A stretch of DNA of 64,000 nt from Shewanella donghaensis. Lineage in GTDB: Bacteria > Pseudomonadota > Gammaproteobacteria > Enterobacterales > Shewanellaceae. The stretch covers positions 868,001 through 932,000 of the forward strand of contig NZ_CP041783.1 in NCBI RefSeq assembly GCF_007567505.1. Direction: 5' to 3'. Shown here piece after piece: positions 61,831 through 64,000 of the stretch. The notes under the pieces are model-generated. The model was not told the DNA's origin and searched no databases. It worked only from the letters and a program-made list of their open reading frames with translations. The position numbers were made by a program, and so were the translations under genes. How positions within the stretch are numbered: the first letter of the stretch is position 1; each line of letters opens with the position of its first letter.

Positions 61831-62538
61831 TTATAAAGGTGGATCGACTCTATCTGACACGGAAGTGTTTACACGAAACCAACCGGCAATGGAGTATCTA
61901 TCTCGTTTAGCAGCCAGTACTTCATGTGGAAACTCTTCACTTAAAAAAGTCACAATAGTACCAAGTAAAGGCACCACTTTAGTGCCCTCTTTGTCATGTT
62001 CATTCTGATACAAAACCAACTCGCCACCATCATTAGGTGCCCAGTTAGTATTAAAATAAACTACCACCGACAATACCCTATTTGATTCTCCTCTAAAGGC
62101 ATCATAATGTCGTTTGTAGTAATCACCAGGTCCATAATGAGCAAAATGACTTTCAAACGAGAATAACCCTAAAAATAAACGTCTATTGAGGAAAGTCTGT
62201 AAGTTGCCAGTCCAGTTTAACCAGTCACAACACGCATCGGAATCATTGGTAATCCAACTGATGGCATCAGTTCTTACAAACTCATTTTTTAAATACTCAC
62301 CACCTCGGCCGATACCAGCATCATTAAACTTATCAACTTCCAATGCTTGTTGATGGTTATAAAGAGTATTCGCTAATCCTTCAGGTAATGCTGTAGGCCT
62401 GATACTGTATCCACGTTCTTGGATATCTTGTGCAATGAGTGCGAAAAGTGATTCATCGATTGAATTACTCCCGTCCACTGAATCTATTTTAGTGATGGCT
62501 ACCAAAGTAGTGACCTTTTGTAATAGAAATAATCGCAT
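61831..62538 (-). CDS. 2OG-Fe(II) oxygenase (prolyl 4-hydroxylase-like)
   Basis: This 235-residue protein has the double-stranded beta-helix core with metal motif H-x-D in YYKRHYDAF, distal His in EFPHEVLAA and the 2-oxoglutarate Arg in KRDRYSIAGWF. VLSVVVYFNTNW and GGELVLYQ lie between. It is about the length of bacterial prolyl-hydroxylase-like enzymes such as the P4Hc/PiuC group. A substrate is not evident. An N-terminal region (1-70) is helical. It stands alone on the minus strand. Confidence 0.87.
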   Translation of the reverse strand: MRLFLLQKVTTLVAITKIDSVDGSNSIDESLFALIAQDIQERGYSIRPTALPEGLANTLYNHQQALEVDKFNDAGIGRGGEYLKNEFVRTDAISWITNDSDACCDWLNWTGNLQTFLNRRLFLGLFSFESHFAHYGPGDYYKRHYDAFRGESNRVLSVVVYFNTNWAPNDGGELVLYQNEHDKEGTKVVPLLGTIVTFLSEEFPHEVLAAKRDRYSIAGWFRVNTSVSDRVDPPL

Positions 62539-62967
62539 ATTTCTAAAATTAACAATGAATAATAAATAGACATGATGACAGCCTAAGACAATTGCAGAAC
62601 ATGTGTCGTAGGAGTGCTAGAAGCCAAAGTATCTGAGATGTGGAATGTGAAGATGTGGATATGTGTTACGGAACGCTGCAAGCGCTCTTATAGAACCTGA
62701 AACGGATATGTATGAGCATAGTGACAGGGTTAAAGAGAAAAGATAGCTATATCGTATAGTTAAAAACAATTGAACTTGGCTAAAAGGTGAATTACCGCAG
62801 TTAATAACAATAGTATTATGCTCATTTACTGCGTTTTCTAGCGACATAATGATCCGCAGTTTTATAATGGCTATATTTTAAAGGATGTAAATCAAACAAT
62901 ACCACTAACATAATCACAATTGTCTAAGAGCACGTTAAAGCATTTCATACATCCATCCGTTAATTAA
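62539..62967. other. Intergenic region
   Basis: This 429-bp stretch has one 76-residue minus-strand frame (62617-62847) with no ribosome site and atypical composition, judged non-coding. Nothing else is visible. Confidence 0.45.
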
Positions 62968-64000
62968 TCAAACTAACTTATCATTGTACTCTGATACAAA
63001 GCATTCGATTGATACTTTATCGATAGGTTTACTGAACAAGAACCCTTGGGCTTCATGACACCCTGCCTCGGTAAGGAAATTGACCTGCTCTTTTGTTTCG
63101 ACCCCTTCTGCAATGACGATTAATCCCATAGCTGTACCCAATGCGATAACCGCTTTAGCTATTGCCATATCATCTGGGTCTTCGGGGATATCACGCACAA
63201 AGCTCTGATCAATTTTTAATTTATTAATCGGCAGTTTTTTTAGATAACTAAGAGATGAGTAACCCGTTCCAAAATCATCAATGGATAACATCACCCCCAG
63301 ATTCCTAATTTCTTCCATTTGTTCTATCGCTTTATCTGTCTGCTGCATGATGTAACTTTCGGTAACTTCCAACTCAAGCATTTCTGCGGGTAAATCAGTT
63401 TCAATTAATATTGTTTGCACCAGCTGAACAATATTACCGCGCTTAATTTGTGGACCGGCGATATTAACCGCAATACTGCCAAAATTAACCCCACGATCAA
63501 GCCAATCTTTTGCCTGAGTACAAGCAGTACGTAAAACCCACTCGCCTATTTCGATGATTAAACCCGTCTCTTCAGCAAGAGGGATAAAATTAGCCGGTGA
63601 AACTAAACCTAATGTAGGGTGATTCCAGCGAATCAACACTTCCAGACCGATAATGGTGTTTGTACTTAACTCAAATTGTGGTTGGTAATGCAGGTAAAAC
63701 TCATCATTGTTAATCGCCTGGCGTAAACTATTTTCTAAAAGCACACGCTCAAATGCATTGTTCGTCATTTCACTGGTATAAAATTTATAAGAATTTCGAC
63801 CAAACCCTTTTGCTTGATACATGGCGGCATCTGCATTACGCAGTAATTCTGATGAGTCGTTAGCATCTTGGGGGAAAAGGCAAATTCCCATACTGGCGGT
63901 GACATTCACATGATGCTCTTGAAGCGAAAACCTTTTTTGAAAAACATTTAATAGTTTTTCTGCCGTAATAACCACATCTGATGCTTGATGAATATCTTCT
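62968..64000 (-). CDS. GGDEF-EAL domain protein, 5' end outside the window
   Basis: The reading frame is open to the window edge, so the true start lies beyond 64000; the GTG at 63975 is inside the GGDEF domain and is not a start. Visible is the end of a GGDEF domain (ASMGICLFPQDAND, RNADAAMYQAKGFGRNSYKFY) and a full EAL domain: YQPQFELSTNTIIGLEVLIRWNHP, VTESYIMQQ, DDFGTGYSSLSYLKKLPINKLKID and IAEGVETKEQ. The key catalytic residues of EAL phosphodiesterase are present (E in EVL, DD, K, E). It probably degrades c-di-GMP; GGDEF activity cannot be judged. Confidence 0.92.
   Translation of the reverse strand, partial: EDIHQASDVVITAEKLLNVFQKRFSLQEHHVNVTASMGICLFPQDANDSSELLRNADAAMYQAKGFGRNSYKFYTSEMTNNAFERVLLENSLRQAINNDEFYLHYQPQFELSTNTIIGLEVLIRWNHPTLGLVSPANFIPLAEETGLIIEIGEWVLRTACTQAKDWLDRGVNFGSIAVNIAGPQIKRGNIVQLVQTILIETDLPAEMLELEVTESYIMQQTDKAIEQMEEIRNLGVMLSIDDFGTGYSSLSYLKKLPINKLKIDQSFVRDIPEDPDDMAIAKAVIALGTAMGLIVIAEGVETKEQVNFLTEAGCHEAQGFLFSKPIDKVSIECFVSEYNDKLV

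Noticed and set aside
62617..62847. 76-residue minus-strand open frame
   Set aside because: No ribosome site, no motif and an atypical composition; likely chance.

Overview
The window looks like chromosomal DNA of a marine, seaweed-associated gammaproteobacterium. It is AT-rich by eye, carries rhombosortase, attC sites and an integron integrase of the Shewanella/Vibrio kind, and holds red-algal polysaccharide enzymes. Shewanellaceae or a close alteromonadalean relative is the best guess; this is inference, because no rRNA or other phylogenetic marker is present.

Left flank (1-2.6 kb): end of queC, rhombosortase, a GNAT acetyltransferase, a PaiB-like protein and a NUDIX hydrolase.

Polysaccharide locus (2.6-28.8 kb and 36.9-44.2 kb): two tandem DgoR-like FadR-family regulators sit beside a complete route for the monomers of carrageenan-type galactans. 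Genes for 3,6-anhydro-D-galactose are an aldehyde dehydrogenase, an enolase-superfamily cycloisomerase candidate, KDGal kinase and KDPGal aldolase. Genes for D-galactose are an SDR dehydrogenase, SMP-30 lactonase and DgoD-type galactonate dehydratase, which feed the same kinase and aldolase. With them are an aldose-epimerase-like protein, an MFS sugar porter, a TonB-dependent receptor, three S1 formylglycine sulfatases, a GH82 (iota-carrageenase family) homologue, a GH16 lipoprotein and a VCBS/ASPIC lipoprotein. Six copies of one 17-bp palindrome (TAAACATATGATGTTTA, or its near-copy) lie before the locus transcription units, and variant palindromes lie before both regulator genes. This looks like one self-regulated regulon.

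Mobile interruption (13.9-19.6 kb): a decayed IS91 transposase, an IS110 element with a foldable 5' RNA region (candidate bridge RNA), and a chromosomal integron split the locus. The integron has four cassettes, three whole attC sites, and intI under a perfect LexA box. A second, integrase-less attC with cassette-like genes lies at 34.7-36.4 kb.

Middle (29-34 kb): Lrp regulator, NSS transporter, DUF3010-like protein, signal peptidase I and a cation/proton antiporter; these look like ordinary background genes.

Right part (44.5-64 kb): RsgA GTPase, VanZ-like protein, a second galactan pair (GH50 beta-agarase lipoprotein plus membrane-anchored SMP-30 protein) without the 17-bp operator, a CsgD-like regulator, a divergent chaperone-usher fimbrial operon with two chaperones, an RsbQ-like hydrolase next to a PAS-GGDEF cyclase, a TetR/alcohol dehydrogenase pair with a 46-bp palindrome, a 2OG-Fe(II) oxygenase, and a GGDEF-EAL protein cut by the window edge.
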